A DNA stretch of 64,000 nucleotides, taken from the NCBI GenBank assembly GCA_963712435.1, contig CAVQIB010000013.1, positions 248,001 to 312,000 of the forward strand, in the 5' to 3' direction. Position 1 is the stretch's first letter; the number at the start of each line of letters is the position of its first letter. The stretch is from Rhodoplanes sp963712435. Lineage in GTDB: Bacteria > Pseudomonadota > Alphaproteobacteria > Rhizobiales > Xanthobacteraceae. Made by a program: the position numbers and the translations under genes. Below the pieces are notes generated by a model that saw nothing but the letters and a program-made list of their open reading frames with translations, made no database searches and was not told where the DNA came from. Below, one piece after another: positions 9,504-18,252 of the stretch.

Positions 9504-10598
9504 TCATGCCCAGAATTTCTGGATCTTGTCGGCTTCAGTCTTGGCGCGCCCGTGTCCCGCCCGGAGCGCCGGCTCGATCTGGCCGGGATCGAGCAGGTTC
9601 ACGCCGGGGGGCGTGCCGGCGATGATCAGCATCGTCTGGGTCCCGGTCGCCTGGAGAGCGTCGATCTCTTTGTAGATGTCGTGCGGGATGCCGCTCAACA
9701 GGCTGCCCTCGTATCCATTGGTCAGGGTGATGACAAGCGCGCGCCTGGAGCCGGCGACGAGATCGGTGTGCGCCCAGGTCCTGGAGATACCGCCATCCAT
9801 GCAGAAGCGCTGGCCAAGCAATGCCGGACCGATCACGCCAGGCAGCGACGAGCTGGCGGCGGCCGCGTGCGCGAGCGGAATGTTGTTCTTGCGCGCGACC
9901 GATTGCCCGACGACGAGCCGCTCGCCCGAGTAACAATCGTTGGCGGTGGTGTACATCTTTGCGACCGGCCAGCCGGTTGTGCTGTCGCCGGTCAATAAGC
10001 CCGCCAGCCGTTCGACCGCCGGCCCGTTCTCACGGTTGTCGGCGGCGAGCGCGGCATGGCCGATGGCGCGGATCGAGGCCGGGCTGCCGTCCTTGACGCT
10101 GAAGTTGATCTCCTGCGCCCGCTTCTGGCTGAGATTGGCGCTCGCAACCGGCGCAAGCCGTGCGAACAGCGCCGGGAAATGGCCGAAGAAATCGAACTCC
10201 AGCCGCAAGCGCTGGAAATGCCCGGACGTCAGTGACGAGCCCGCATAGGCGCCGGCCGAGGTTCCGACCACCATCTCGGCGATATTGAGATCGACGGCCA
10301 GTTCATACAGGCCATGGAAGAAGCCGCAATACCAGGCGACGTAATATTCCCCGCCGCCGCCAAGAACCAGGGTGCGATCGAGCCCTTTGGCGAGGTCGGA
10401 GACAATGGGTGTCTCGGGGACCGGCCGGGCCAGTCCGTCTTCGGCAAACAGCCTGGCCGAGATATCGGCCGCCATCGCATCCGCGTCGTAAGCGGCGGCG
10501 GCGTTCGCCTGCAATGGCGACGCCGCGCTGTTGGCGGCTACGCCGGAGATGGCGGCCGCCGCTGCTTCCATAAAACCGCGTCGCGTGGGTGTCGTCAT
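9504..10598 (-). CDS. Tat-exported patatin-like phospholipase
   Basis: A 364-aa patatin-fold serine hydrolase. The N-terminus MTTPTRRGFMEAAAAAISG is a twin-arginine signal, so the enzyme is probably exported folded. Patatin elements in order: LVLGGGGEYYVAWYCGF (oxyanion glycines), the nucleophile elbow GTSAG, and the dyad aspartate in FCMDGGISR. Patatins hydrolyse acyl esters of lipids; the substrate is unknown. ATG 10598 has GGAGTATCGG upstream. The longer frame to 10730 only reads through a 21-bp tandem repeat. It stands alone between repeat-rich gaps. Confidence 0.8.
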   Translation of the reverse strand: MTTPTRRGFMEAAAAAISGVAANSAASPLQANAAAAYDADAMAADISARLFAEDGLARPVPETPIVSDLAKGLDRTLVLGGGGEYYVAWYCGFFHGLYELAVDLNIAEMVVGTSAGAYAGSSLTSGHFQRLRLEFDFFGHFPALFARLAPVASANLSQKRAQEINFSVKDGSPASIRAIGHAALAADNRENGPAVERLAGLLTGDSTTGWPVAKMYTTANDCYSGERLVVGQSVARKNNIPLAHAAAASSSLPGVIGPALLGQRFCMDGGISRTWAHTDLVAGSRRALVITLTNGYEGSLLSGIPHDIYKEIDALQATGTQTMLIIAGTPPGVNLLDPGQIEPALRAGHGRAKTEADKIQKFWA

Positions 10599-10679
10599 CC
10601 GATACTCCGCAGTTGCGTCGCCGATCGAATTGAACTTTCGCGCCAAGCGCTCATCATGAACGCGCGCCGCGCGCGCCTC

Positions 10680-10740
10680 CAAGCCCAAGAGGCGGCATGC
10701 CAAGCCCAAGCGGCGGCATGCCAAGCCCAAGCGGCGGCAC
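10680..10740. repeat. 21-bp tandem repeat, about three copies
   Basis: Unit CAAGCCCAAGCGGCGGCATG plus C, at 10680-10700, 10701-10721 and 10722-10740 (the last copy is incomplete). It sits about 80 bp upstream of the patatin start. Confidence 0.8.
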
Positions 10741-11085
10741 AGTAGCGGCTCTCATTGGCGTCCTGGAAGGGGTCAAGAACGCGCAATGCTCCAACCGGCG
10801 AATCCGGAATGGGCGCAGCCCGCTTGTAGCCCGGGGGTCCATCCGGCTACGCTTGCTGAAACCAAAGCGTAGGGTGGGTTGGGCGCGCAGGCGCCGTGCC
10901 CCGCCATGCAGCGCCGAAACCCACCATGCAGCGCCGTAACCCACCACGCAACGCCGTAACCCACCGTCTTGCCTTGGGGAAAACTCAGCCGGTGGGTTAC
11001 GCGCCTTCGGCGCTAACCCACCCTACGGGCTGGGGCGGGGCGCACCGAAGGTGCGACCCGGTCCCCCATTGAGGGGCTAGCTTGC
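10741..11085. repeat. repeat cluster: 20-bp tandem repeat and hairpin
   Basis: A 20-bp unit (CCACCATGCAGCGCCGTAAC) occurs three times at 10901-10960 with small changes. At 10991-11022 GGTGGGTTA and TAACCCACC form the arms of a long hairpin closed by a GCGCC-TTC-GGCGC stem-loop. Further GTAGGGTGGGTT/AACCCACCCTAC halves flank these. This is a dispersed palindrome family; no gene is seen. Confidence 0.7.
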
Positions 11086-11368
11086 TTCATCCTCCCCCGC
11101 GCAGCGGGGGAGGGGGGACCGGCATCGCAGGCAAGCTTGCGCAGCCTGCGCGAGCTTGCCTGCGTCGGCGGGGGAGGGGGCTCTTCTCGTGATTTTGCCG
11201 TGCCCCCCTCCACCATGCTGCGCATGGTCCCCCTCCCCCGTTTTCACGGGGGAGGATGGGTTGGGCGTGCATGTATGCCGACAGCCATTTGCCGTGCCCC
11301 CCTCCACCATGCTGCGCATGGTCCTCCTCCCCCGTTGCACGGGGGAGGATGGGTTGGGCGTGCATGTT
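11086..11368. repeat. palindromic repeat cluster related to 7209-7350
   Basis: Starts with CTCCCCCGCGCAGCGGGGGAG at 11092, then a CTTGCGCAGCCTGCGCGAGC palindrome, followed by two copies (about 11205-11275 and 11297-11368) of a segment that begins CCCCCTCCACCATGCTGCGC and ends CGGGGGAGGATGGGTTGGGC. A related array is upstream of aatA. Confidence 0.75.
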
Positions 11369-11951
11369 CGCTGCGCCCTTGCGTCTACGCGCCACACTGC
11401 CGCCGCAAACTAGGATAATATTCCTGCAGAGCCCGTCCCCACTGCGAGGGGCGTTTCGCGAGCGTCACGAGGCGCGGGGCGGGCGGCGGTGGCCTGTGCG
11501 GGGCGTCTAACGCCCGCTCCGCTCAGGCGGCCCAAGCCGCATGGCCCTGGCGCGCCGCACCGCGCGTCACTTGGCTTCCACTGGCGGCGACGCCGGGCGT
11601 GGTCAGAACGCCGGCCGAGCGTCGTTTGGAGCCCATCAGCGGTGGATAGCAACGGTAAAGTCCACCGGGGGGCATGCGGAGCAAGCCCAAAACCACCGCG
11701 CGCGGGACGCCGGGACAACCGGCAAAGCCTGCGGCGACTATGTCCTGTGTGCTTTCCAACCACACCGCACACAGGGCTGCGGGGTTTGCGGCCCCGGCGT
11801 TCCGCGCGCCCTCGCATTGCGAGGGAGAGACTTTGCGCAAGCCTCGGGCGCGTCGCGCCGCGAGAACGATTGCGGCTGAGTCTTCCTGATCCCGCGCGGG
11901 ACAGGTGGCCGCCACCGGCGGCGCGGTTCGCCATTTCTCCGGCGCCTTGAC
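11369..11951. other. gene-free region, possible degenerate repeat
   Basis: About 580 bp. Open frames on both strands are Arg/Gly/Pro-rich, lack ribosome-binding sites and show no family features, so no gene is called. The stretch 11740-11880 (around CACACAGGGC and CTCGCATTGCGAGG) has short inverted repeats and resembles dispersed non-coding repeats of Bradyrhizobium-type genomes. That likeness is from memory and not checked. Confidence 0.4.
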
Positions 11952-11961
11952 TTGCCGACCC

Positions 11962-11983
11962 TGACGAATTATAAAAAACGTCA
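11962..11983. promoter_or_regulatory. candidate TetR operator upstream of the regulator gene
   Basis: TGACG-N12-CGTCA forms a 22-bp dyad with an A/T-rich centre (AATTATAAAAAA), 28 bp before the proposed GTG start. The left half TGACGAAT recurs in a second dyad in front of the efflux adaptor gene. Autoregulation is inferred from that shared half-site. Confidence 0.5.
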
Positions 11984-12011
11984 CTCGTTATCGCTCAGGG
12001 AGCCGCCGTCC

Positions 12012-12617
12012 GTGACCGCGCAGCCCAAGTCCCGGCATGAAGACACCCGCGCGCGGATCATGGAGACCGCCGAGGCGCTGTTCCGCCGGCTCGGCTACGC
12101 CAAGACCGCGGTCGCCGACATCGCCGCCGAGCTCGGCATGTCGCCCGCCAATGTCTACCGCTTCTTCCCGTCCAAGACCGCGATCGTCGAGGCGATCTGC
12201 CGCCGCTGCCTCGGCGAACTCGACGAGACCGCCTGGGCGGTGGCGCGGTCGCGCAGCCCGGCCTCCGTCCGGATGGAACGGCTGGTGCTCGAGATTCTTG
12301 CCTATCACAAGGACAATCTGATCACGGACAAGCGCGTCCATGACATCGTTCTGGTCGCCATCGAAGACAGCTGGGAGGCGATCCTCGCGCACAAGGCGGT
12401 GATCCGCAACGTGGTCGAGCTGATCTTGCGCGACGGGATCGAGGCCGGCGAGTTCGACCGGGTCGACCCGGTCGAGACGGCGCGGGTGATGATGATCGCG
12501 CTCGTCGCGTTCATGCATCCGATCGTGATCGGCCAGTGCGTCGAAGACGAAGACATCGAAGGAAACGCGCGCGCCACCGTCCGTTTCCTCTTGCGCGCCA
12601 TCACCCCGCGGAGCTGA
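12012..12617 (+). CDS. TetR-family transcriptional regulator
   Basis: A 201-aa TetR/AcrR repressor. The N-terminal helix-turn-helix is clear: ARIMETAEALFRRLGYAKTA, then VADIAAELGMSPANVYRFFP, then SKTAIVEAI. The C-terminal ligand domain is helical and contains VELILRDGIEAGEFD. GTG 12012 has GGGAG about 12 nt upstream; an ATG at 11952 is in frame but would place the operator-like dyad inside the gene. It is followed after about 85 bp by an RND adaptor gene, the usual arrangement for an efflux pump and its repressor. The inducer is unknown. Confidence 0.85.
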   Translation: MTAQPKSRHEDTRARIMETAEALFRRLGYAKTAVADIAAELGMSPANVYRFFPSKTAIVEAICRRCLGELDETAWAVARSRSPASVRMERLVLEILAYHKDNLITDKRVHDIVLVAIEDSWEAILAHKAVIRNVVELILRDGIEAGEFDRVDPVETARVMMIALVAFMHPIVIGQCVEDEDIEGNARATVRFLLRAITPRS

Positions 12618-12652
12618 CCCCATGTCGCACCCGATCCGCGCTTTCGCACGCC

Positions 12653-12681
12653 TGACGAATGACAAAGGACGGATTTCGTCA
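12653..12681. promoter_or_regulatory. candidate TetR operator before efflux adaptor gene
   Basis: TGACGAA-N15-TTCGTCA, a perfect 7-bp dyad between the TetR gene and the adaptor gene. It shares the TGACGAAT half-site with the dyad at 11962-11983, which supports one regulator acting on both promoters. Confidence 0.5.
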
Positions 12682-12702
12682 GCCATCACAAGATTGTCAT
12701 CC

Positions 12703-13800
12703 GTGCGGCGCGCGCTGGCGATGGCGCGTCCGGCCGCCGGGGCGCTCGCTGCGCTCGGCGTGCTCGCGCTGCTCCCCGCCTGCCAGGCGGAGACGGCGCC
12801 GGCGGCGAAGTCCGAACGCGCCGGTCCAGGTGCAGCGCGTCGCCTTCGGCGCCGAGGATTCCGCGCGCGAGTTCGTGGGCGTCGTGCGCGCGCGCTACGA
12901 GACGGATCTCGGCTTCCGCGTCGCCGGCAAGATCGTCGCGCGCGTGGTCAATGTCGGCGATCGCGTGCGCGTGGGCGACGTCGTGGCGCGCCTCGATCCG
13001 CAGGATCTCCAGCTCCAGGTCGAAAGCGCCGAAGCCGAATACGCCGCCGCCAAGTCTAACCGCGCGCAGGCGACGGCCGATTTCGAGCGCTATGTCACGC
13101 TGAAGGCGCGCGGCTTCGCCTCCGATCGCCGAGTTCGATCGCAAGACGGCGGCGAAGGACGAGGCGGAAGGACGCATCGCGCGGGCGCGCCGCGCGCTCG
13201 ATCTTTCGCGCAACCAGTTGAACTATGCCGAGCTGAAGGCCGACGCCGAGGGCGTGATCACCGCGACTTTGGCCGAGCCCGGCCAGGTCGTGGCGCTCGG
13301 CCAGCCGGTCGCCCGGCTCGCGCATCGCGGGGAGAAGGAGGCGGCGATCGCGCTGCCGGAGACCTGGCTCGCCGAGGCGCGCGCCGCCGCGGGCGACGCT
13401 GCGGCTATGGTCCGAGCCGGACCGCCGTTTCGCCGCGCGGCTGCGCGAACTCTCGCCGCAAGCCGATCCCGCGACGCGCACCTATGCCGCCCGCTTCACC
13501 ATTCCCGACGCCGACGAGACGGTCGCCTTCGGCATGACCGCGACCGTGACGCTCACCCGCGCGGGCGAATCGGCGCGCGCGAAGCTGCCGCTCGCGGCCA
13601 TCCTCAACCGCGGTTCGGGTCCGTCGGTGTTCGTGGTGGGCGAGGGCGACACGCTCGCGCTGCGCAAGGTCGAGGTCGCCTCGTTCAACGAGGACTGGGC
13701 GTTCGTCGCCGCGGGCGTGAGCGCCGGCGACGCCGTGGTCACGCTCGGCGTGCAGAAGCTCGCGCCGGGCGACAAGGTGCGCATCGTCGAGAACCGCTAG
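12703..13800 (+). CDS. RND efflux periplasmic adaptor (frame broken as given)
   Basis: Membrane-fusion protein of an RND pump, linking the inner-membrane pump to an outer-membrane channel. The N-terminus is a lipoprotein signal with lipobox LLPAC. The body has the HlyD/MexA pattern: RVAGKIVARVVNVGDRV and GDVVARLDPQDLQLQ (lipoyl half), a helical hairpin, NYAELKADAEGVIT, then beta-barrel and membrane-proximal parts ending near 13800. As given, the frame shifts +1 near 12815, 13126 (extra C in GATCGCC) and 13403; removing three bases gives about 364 aa, the usual length. These are probably sequence errors. The start is uncertain (GTG 12703 or ATG 12721). It lies directly before the RND pump gene. 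Confidence 0.75.
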
Positions 13801-13888
13801 CGGAACTGGCGACTCGCGGGAATGCGAGACTTGCGGGAATGAGCGGGTTGCGGATCATTGAAGCGAGCACGCGTCAGCGGGGCCCATC

Positions 13889-16800
13889 ATGCAGCGCATC
13901 AACCTGTCCGAATGGGCGATCACGCATCAAGCGCTCGTGCTGTTCATGATCGTCCTGCTCGGCGCGGCGGGCGTGTACTCGTATCTCAATCTCGGCCGCG
14001 CCGAGGATCCGTCCTTCACCATCAAGACCATGGTGGTGAGCGCCGCCTGGCCGGGCGCGACCGCGGCCGAGATGCAGACGCAAGTCGCAGACAAGATCGA
14101 GAAGAAGCTGCAGGAACTGCCGCATCTCGATCGGGTGGAGACCTATTCGCAGCCGGGCGTCTCCTTCATCCAGGTCTTCCTCACCGACACGACGCCGCCG
14201 GGCGAGGTCAAGGACCTGTGGTACCAGGTGCGCAAGAAAGTCGGCGACATCCGCGGCGACCTGCCGGCCGGGATCGTCGGGCCGAGCTTCAACGACGAGT
14301 ATGGGGACGTCTATTCCGCGCTCTACATGCTCACCGCCGACGGCTTGAGCCTCGCCGACCTGAAGGCGCGGGCCGAGGACATCCGCCAGCGCCTGCTGCG
14401 CGTTCCCGACGTCAACAAGGTCGACATCATCGGCGTGCGGCCGGAGCAGATTTTCGTCGAGTTCAGCCATGCGCGCCTCGCGACGCTCGGGGTCGCGCCG
14501 CAGCAGATTTTCGAGAGCGTGGCGCGCCAGAACGCCGTCGTCTCGGGCGGCTCGGTCGACACCTCGGCGGACCGCATCAATCTGCGCGTGACCGGGGCCT
14601 TGGCGGGCGTGGCGGCGCTCGCCGCCGTGCCGGTGGAGGCGGATGGACGCGTGTTCCGGCTGGGCGACATCGCGACGGTGAAGGGCGGCTACCAGGACCC
14701 GGCGCGCTTCATCGTGCGCGCGGGCGGCAAGCCCGCCCTCGGCATCGGCGTCTCCATGCAGGAGGGCGCCAATATCGTGACGCTCGGCGCCAACCTGAAA
14801 CAGGCGATGAGCGAGATCGCCGGCGCGCTCCCGGTCGGAATCGAGGTGGCGCAGATCGCCGATCAGCCGCGCATCGTCGAGCAGTCGGTGTCCGAGTTCT
14901 TCATGGCCTTCCTCGAAGCGCTCGCGATCGTGCTGATCGTGAGCTTCATCTCGCTCGGTTGGCGCACCGGCATCGTCGTCGCGCTGTCGGTGCCGCTGGT
15001 GCTCGCGATCGTGTTCGTGGTGATGGACGCGGCCGGAATCGCGCTGCACCGCATCACGCTCGGCGCGCTCATCATCGCGCTCGGCCTGCTCGTCGACGAC
15101 GCCATCATCGCGATCGAGATGATGGTGGTGAAGATGGAGCAGGGCTTCGACCGCGCGCGCGCCGCGACCTTCGCCTGGACCTCGACCGCTTTCCCCATGC
15201 TGACCGGCACGCTCGTCACCGCCGCGGGCTTCCTGCCGGTCGGCTTCGCCAGATCGAGCGCCGGCGAATATGCCGGCGGCATTTTCTGGATCGTCGGGCT
15301 CGCGCTCCTCGCCTCGTGGATCGTCGCGGTGGTGTTCACGCCCTATCTCGGGCTGAAGCTCTTGCCGGACTTTGCGAAGCCCGGCGCGCATCGGTCGCCG
15401 GACGCGATCTACGAGACCCGCCTCTATCGCGCGCTCCGCCGCGTGATCGCGGCTGCGCTGCGCTGGCGCAAGACCGTGGTCGCCGTCACGGTGCTGCTGC
15501 TCGTCGCCGCCGTCGCCGGGTTCGGCCTCGTGCAGCAGCAGTTCTTCCCCACCTCGACGCGCACCGAGTTGTTCTTCGAGATGCGGCTGCCGGAAGGGAC
15601 CGCGATCGGCGTTACCGACGCAACCGCCCGCAAGGCCGAGCGTCTGCTCGCCGGCGATCCCGATATCGCAAGCTACACCACCTATGTCGGGCAGGGCTCC
15701 CCGCGCTTCTGGCTCGCCCTCAATCCGGTGCTCCCGAACGCCAGTTTCGCGCAGATCGTGATCGTCACCAGGGACCTGGAGGCGCGCGAGCGCGTCAAGG
15801 CGCGGCTTGAACAGGCGGTCGCCGACGGCGTCGTTCCGGAGGCGCGCGCCCGCGTCGATCGATTCGTGTTCGGGCCGCCGGTCGGCTTTCCGGTGCAGTT
15901 CCGGGTGATCGGGCCCGATGCGATGCGGGTGCGGGCGATCGGCGAGGACGTGCGCCAGGCGATGGTGAAGAACCCAAAGCTGATCGACCCGCATCTCGAT
16001 TGGGGCGAACAGGTCAAATCGATCCGGCTCGAAGTCGACCAGGACCGTGCGCGCGCGCTCGGGCTGACCCCGCAGGACGTGGCGCAGACGCTGCAGACGC
16101 TTCTGTCCGGCTACACCGTCACGCAGCTGCGCCAGGGCATCGAGCAGATCGCCGTCGTCGCGCGCGCCGTCGCGGGCGAGCGGCTCGATCTCGATCGCCT
16201 GCCGGGGCTGACGATCGCGACGAGGAACGGCGTCGCCGTGCCGCTGTCGCAGATCGCGCGGCTCACTTACGAGTTCGAGGAGCCGATCCTGTGGCGGCGC
16301 GACCGCGCCCTCGTGCTCACCGCGCGCGCCGATATCATCGACGGCGTGCAGGCCCCGGACGTGAGCGCCGAGGTGTTGCGCGACCTGAAGGGCGTCGCCT
16401 CCGCGCTGCCCGCCGGCTATCGCATCGAGACCGGCGGATCGATCGAGGAAAGCGCCAAGGCCAATGCGGCGCTGCTCGCGGTGTTTCCGGTGATGACGAT
16501 CGCGATGCTGGCGATCCTGATGATCCAGCTGCAGAGCTTCTCGCGGCTCGCGCTCGTCTTCGTGACGGCGCCGCTCGGCCTGATCGGGGCGACCGGTGCG
16601 CTCCTGATCTCCGGGCGGCCGTTCGGCTTCGTCGCGCTGCTCGGGCTGATCGCGCTTGCCGGCATGATCATGCGCAACACGGTGATTCTGGTCGACCAGA
16701 TCGACCGCGATATCGCCGCGGGACAGGCGCGCCATCAGGCGATCATCGACGCGACCCTGCGGCGCGCCCGCCCGGTGGTGCTGACCGCGCTCGCAGCGAT

Positions 16801-17023
16801 CCTCGCCATGATCCCGCTCGCGCGCAATCTGTTCTGGGGGCCCATGGCGGTGACCATCATGGGCGGCCTGCTCGTCGCGACCATCCTCACGCTGTTGGTG
16901 GTGCCCGCGCTCTATGCGCTGTGGTTCCGGGTGAAGGAGGAGGAGCGGGGCGGGGTGACGGCCGGCGGAGGCGACGCCGGCCGGCCGCAGGCGCCGGCGC
17001 GCGCGGTCGGCGCCGGCGCATGA
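13889..17023 (+). CDS. RND-family efflux transporter permease
   Basis: A 1044-aa AcrB-type resistance-nodulation-division pump, intact. It begins MQRINLSEWAITHQALVLF with the first membrane helix, has two large periplasmic loops, and carries the TM4 acidic pair in LGLLVDDAIIAIEMMV, as in proton-driven drug/amphiphile (HAE) pumps. The second half repeats the pattern with PLGLIGATGALLI and GMIMRNTVILVDQID. It follows the adaptor gene by 88 bp and overlaps the next gene, a PPTase, by ATGA. No outer-membrane channel gene is adjacent. Substrate unknown; repression by the upstream TetR is inferred. Confidence 0.9.
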   Translation: MQRINLSEWAITHQALVLFMIVLLGAAGVYSYLNLGRAEDPSFTIKTMVVSAAWPGATAAEMQTQVADKIEKKLQELPHLDRVETYSQPGVSFIQVFLTDTTPPGEVKDLWYQVRKKVGDIRGDLPAGIVGPSFNDEYGDVYSALYMLTADGLSLADLKARAEDIRQRLLRVPDVNKVDIIGVRPEQIFVEFSHARLATLGVAPQQIFESVARQNAVVSGGSVDTSADRINLRVTGALAGVAALAAVPVEADGRVFRLGDIATVKGGYQDPARFIVRAGGKPALGIGVSMQEGANIVTLGANLKQAMSEIAGALPVGIEVAQIADQPRIVEQSVSEFFMAFLEALAIVLIVSFISLGWRTGIVVALSVPLVLAIVFVVMDAAGIALHRITLGALIIALGLLVDDAIIAIEMMVVKMEQGFDRARAATFAWTSTAFPMLTGTLVTAAGFLPVGFARSSAGEYAGGIFWIVGLALLASWIVAVVFTPYLGLKLLPDFAKPGAHRSPDAIYETRLYRALRRVIAAALRWRKTVVAVTVLLLVAAVAGFGLVQQQFFPTSTRTELFFEMRLPEGTAIGVTDATARKAERLLAGDPDIASYTTYVGQGSPRFWLALNPVLPNASFAQIVIVTRDLEARERVKARLEQAVADGVVPEARARVDRFVFGPPVGFPVQFRVIGPDAMRVRAIGEDVRQAMVKNPKLIDPHLDWGEQVKSIRLEVDQDRARALGLTPQDVAQTLQTLLSGYTVTQLRQGIEQIAVVARAVAGERLDLDRLPGLTIATRNGVAVPLSQIARLTYEFEEPILWRRDRALVLTARADIIDGVQAPDVSAEVLRDLKGVASALPAGYRIETGGSIEESAKANAALLAVFPVMTIAMLAILMIQLQSFSRLALVFVTAPLGLIGATGALLISGRPFGFVALLGLIALAGMIMRNTVILVDQIDRDIAAGQARHQAIIDATLRRARPVVLTALAAILAMIPLARNLFWGPMAVTIMGGLLVATILTLLVVPALYALWFRVKEEERGGVTAGGGDAGRPQAPARAVGAGA

Positions 17024-17682
17024 CCAGCTTCACCGATCCGGCGCTGCAATCGGCAATCGATGCGCTCGCTGTGCCGGGCGTCTTGATCGGCCATCGCCTG
17101 ATCTCGCCGGGCGATGAGCATGCGCTCGCGGCGGACGAGGTCCGCGGCATCGCGGCGAGCGTCGTCGAGAGGCGGCGCGCCAGCGGGGCGGCGCGGATCG
17201 TCGCCCGCGAACTGCTCGGGAGGCTTGGACTGGGCGAATGCCGGTTGCCGAGGGCCTCTTCCGGGGCGCCGATCTGGCCGGCGGGCGTGGTCGGTTCGCT
17301 TGCGCATGATCGCCGGGTCGCCGTCGCCGCGGTCGGCGCGAGCGGTGGGTTCGGCGCGTTGGGAATCGACGTCGAGCCCGCCGAGGCGTTGCCCGACGAC
17401 CTGCTCGATATCGTCACGAGGCCTGACGAGCGGCTGACAATAAGCGGCGATCCATTGGCCGGACGGCTGCTGTTCGCGGCGAAGGAGGCCGTGTACAAGG
17501 CGGTCTATCCGCTCGACCGCACGTTCCTCGAGCATCACGATGTTCAGATCGATTTTGCCAATCGGAGGGGGGTTGTGCGCAACGGCCGAGCGGTCGAGCT
17601 GCGCTACTGCATGTCGACCCATCTGATTGTCTTGGCGTTCCTGCCTGTCCTGCAGCGACGCCACGGGACGGGAAGGGACTGA
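17020..17682 (+). CDS. 4'-phosphopantetheinyl transferase (Sfp/EntD type)
   Basis: A 220-aa PPTase that would convert apo carrier domains to the holo form with coenzyme A. Family motifs: WPAGVVGSLAHD (about 86-97), GIDVEP (115-120, Mg-binding acidic residues) and FAAKEAVYKAVYP (152-164). The size and motifs fit EntD-like enzymes that act on siderophore or peptide synthetases. Its ATG overlaps the stop of the RND pump gene (ATGA), so it is translated with the pump. With a three-carrier NRPS 7 kb downstream, it is the obvious candidate activator; the pairing is inferred from proximity. Confidence 0.9.
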   Translation: MTSFTDPALQSAIDALAVPGVLIGHRLISPGDEHALAADEVRGIAASVVERRRASGAARIVARELLGRLGLGECRLPRASSGAPIWPAGVVGSLAHDRRVAVAAVGASGGFGALGIDVEPAEALPDDLLDIVTRPDERLTISGDPLAGRLLFAAKEAVYKAVYPLDRTFLEHHDVQIDFANRRGVVRNGRAVELRYCMSTHLIVLAFLPVLQRRHGTGRD

Positions 17683-17859
17683 CCGCGCCCTGAGCCTGCG
17701 GGAGCGACTGAACGCGCCGAGGCGGCTTTGAACCTCCGGGAAAGGCAACTCAACTCAAAGTGAGACGAGCCGGCACAGCCTGCTTTGTTCTTTTATGTTA
17801 ATCTTCACATGGTGGTCGACACGATCGCCACCGCGCCGGGATTTTTTAGGGAGATGACG

Positions 17860-18147
17860 ATGCGCAAGGTGTTGATGGCGGCTGTTCTCTCGACTGCGTT
17901 CGTCGTGAGCGCGCAAGCGAAGCAGCAGACCGGGACCATCATCTCGATCGATGATGGAGCCAAGTCCTTCGTCTGCGAATGGAAGGATAAGAGCTGGACC
18001 TACCGGACCACGGGCAAGACGTCCTTTCGCGTCCGTGGAAAGAACGGCGCCTTTTCTGATCTGAAATCCGGCGTGCGGGTGAATGTCGGCTATCACACCG
18101 ACGACAAGGGGCGGATCGCAGACTGGGTCAATATCGAACAGCGTTGA
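17860..18147 (+). CDS. small secreted protein, 95 aa
   Basis: It has a signal peptide (MRKVLMAAVLSTAFVVSAQA) and a mature domain of about 75 aa that looks like a small beta-rich fold: QTGTIISIDDGAKSFVCEW, then KTSFRV and VNVGYHTDDKGRIADWV. AGGGAG lies 7 nt before ATG 17860, which is preferred over the in-frame ATG at 17854. Domain family not recognised with confidence; it resembles small periplasmic proteins with an OB-like fold. Convergent with the SPFH gene. Confidence 0.7.
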   Translation: MRKVLMAAVLSTAFVVSAQAKQQTGTIISIDDGAKSFVCEWKDKSWTYRTTGKTSFRVRGKNGAFSDLKSGVRVNVGYHTDDKGRIADWVNIEQR

Positions 18148-18149
18148 CC

Positions 18150-18170
18150 GCCTGCGCCGGACCGGCAGGC
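18150..18170. terminator. weak hairpin between convergent genes
   Basis: GCCTGC and GCAGGC arms (6 bp) with a GC-rich 9-nt loop right after the stop of the small secreted protein gene. No T tract, so intrinsic termination is doubtful. Confidence 0.3.
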
Positions 18171-18252
18171 TACCCGGCTTGCCGCTCCCGGATCATCGCC
18201 GAGCGCAGGGAACAGGCCGGGCGCGTCCCGATTAACGCGCTCACGGCGGCCG

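Noticed and set aside
9275..10965. Possible CRISPR array from short direct repeats
   Set aside because: Only three copies each, directly abutting with no spacers, and no cas genes.
11410..11934. 174-residue minus-strand frame and several plus-strand frames
   Set aside because: Biased Arg/Gly/Pro composition, no start signals, and sequence that looks like a degenerate non-coding repeat.
12703..13800. Programmed frameshifting as the reason for broken frames
   Set aside because: Breaks occur at many unrelated sites and in many genes, mostly single inserted bases; no slippery-site pattern with downstream structure.
13874..16735. A 953-residue open frame on the minus strand across the RND pump gene
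   Set aside because: Shadow of GC-rich coding on the other strand: composition is Arg/His/Asp-rich without domains, and the plus-strand RND protein is complete.
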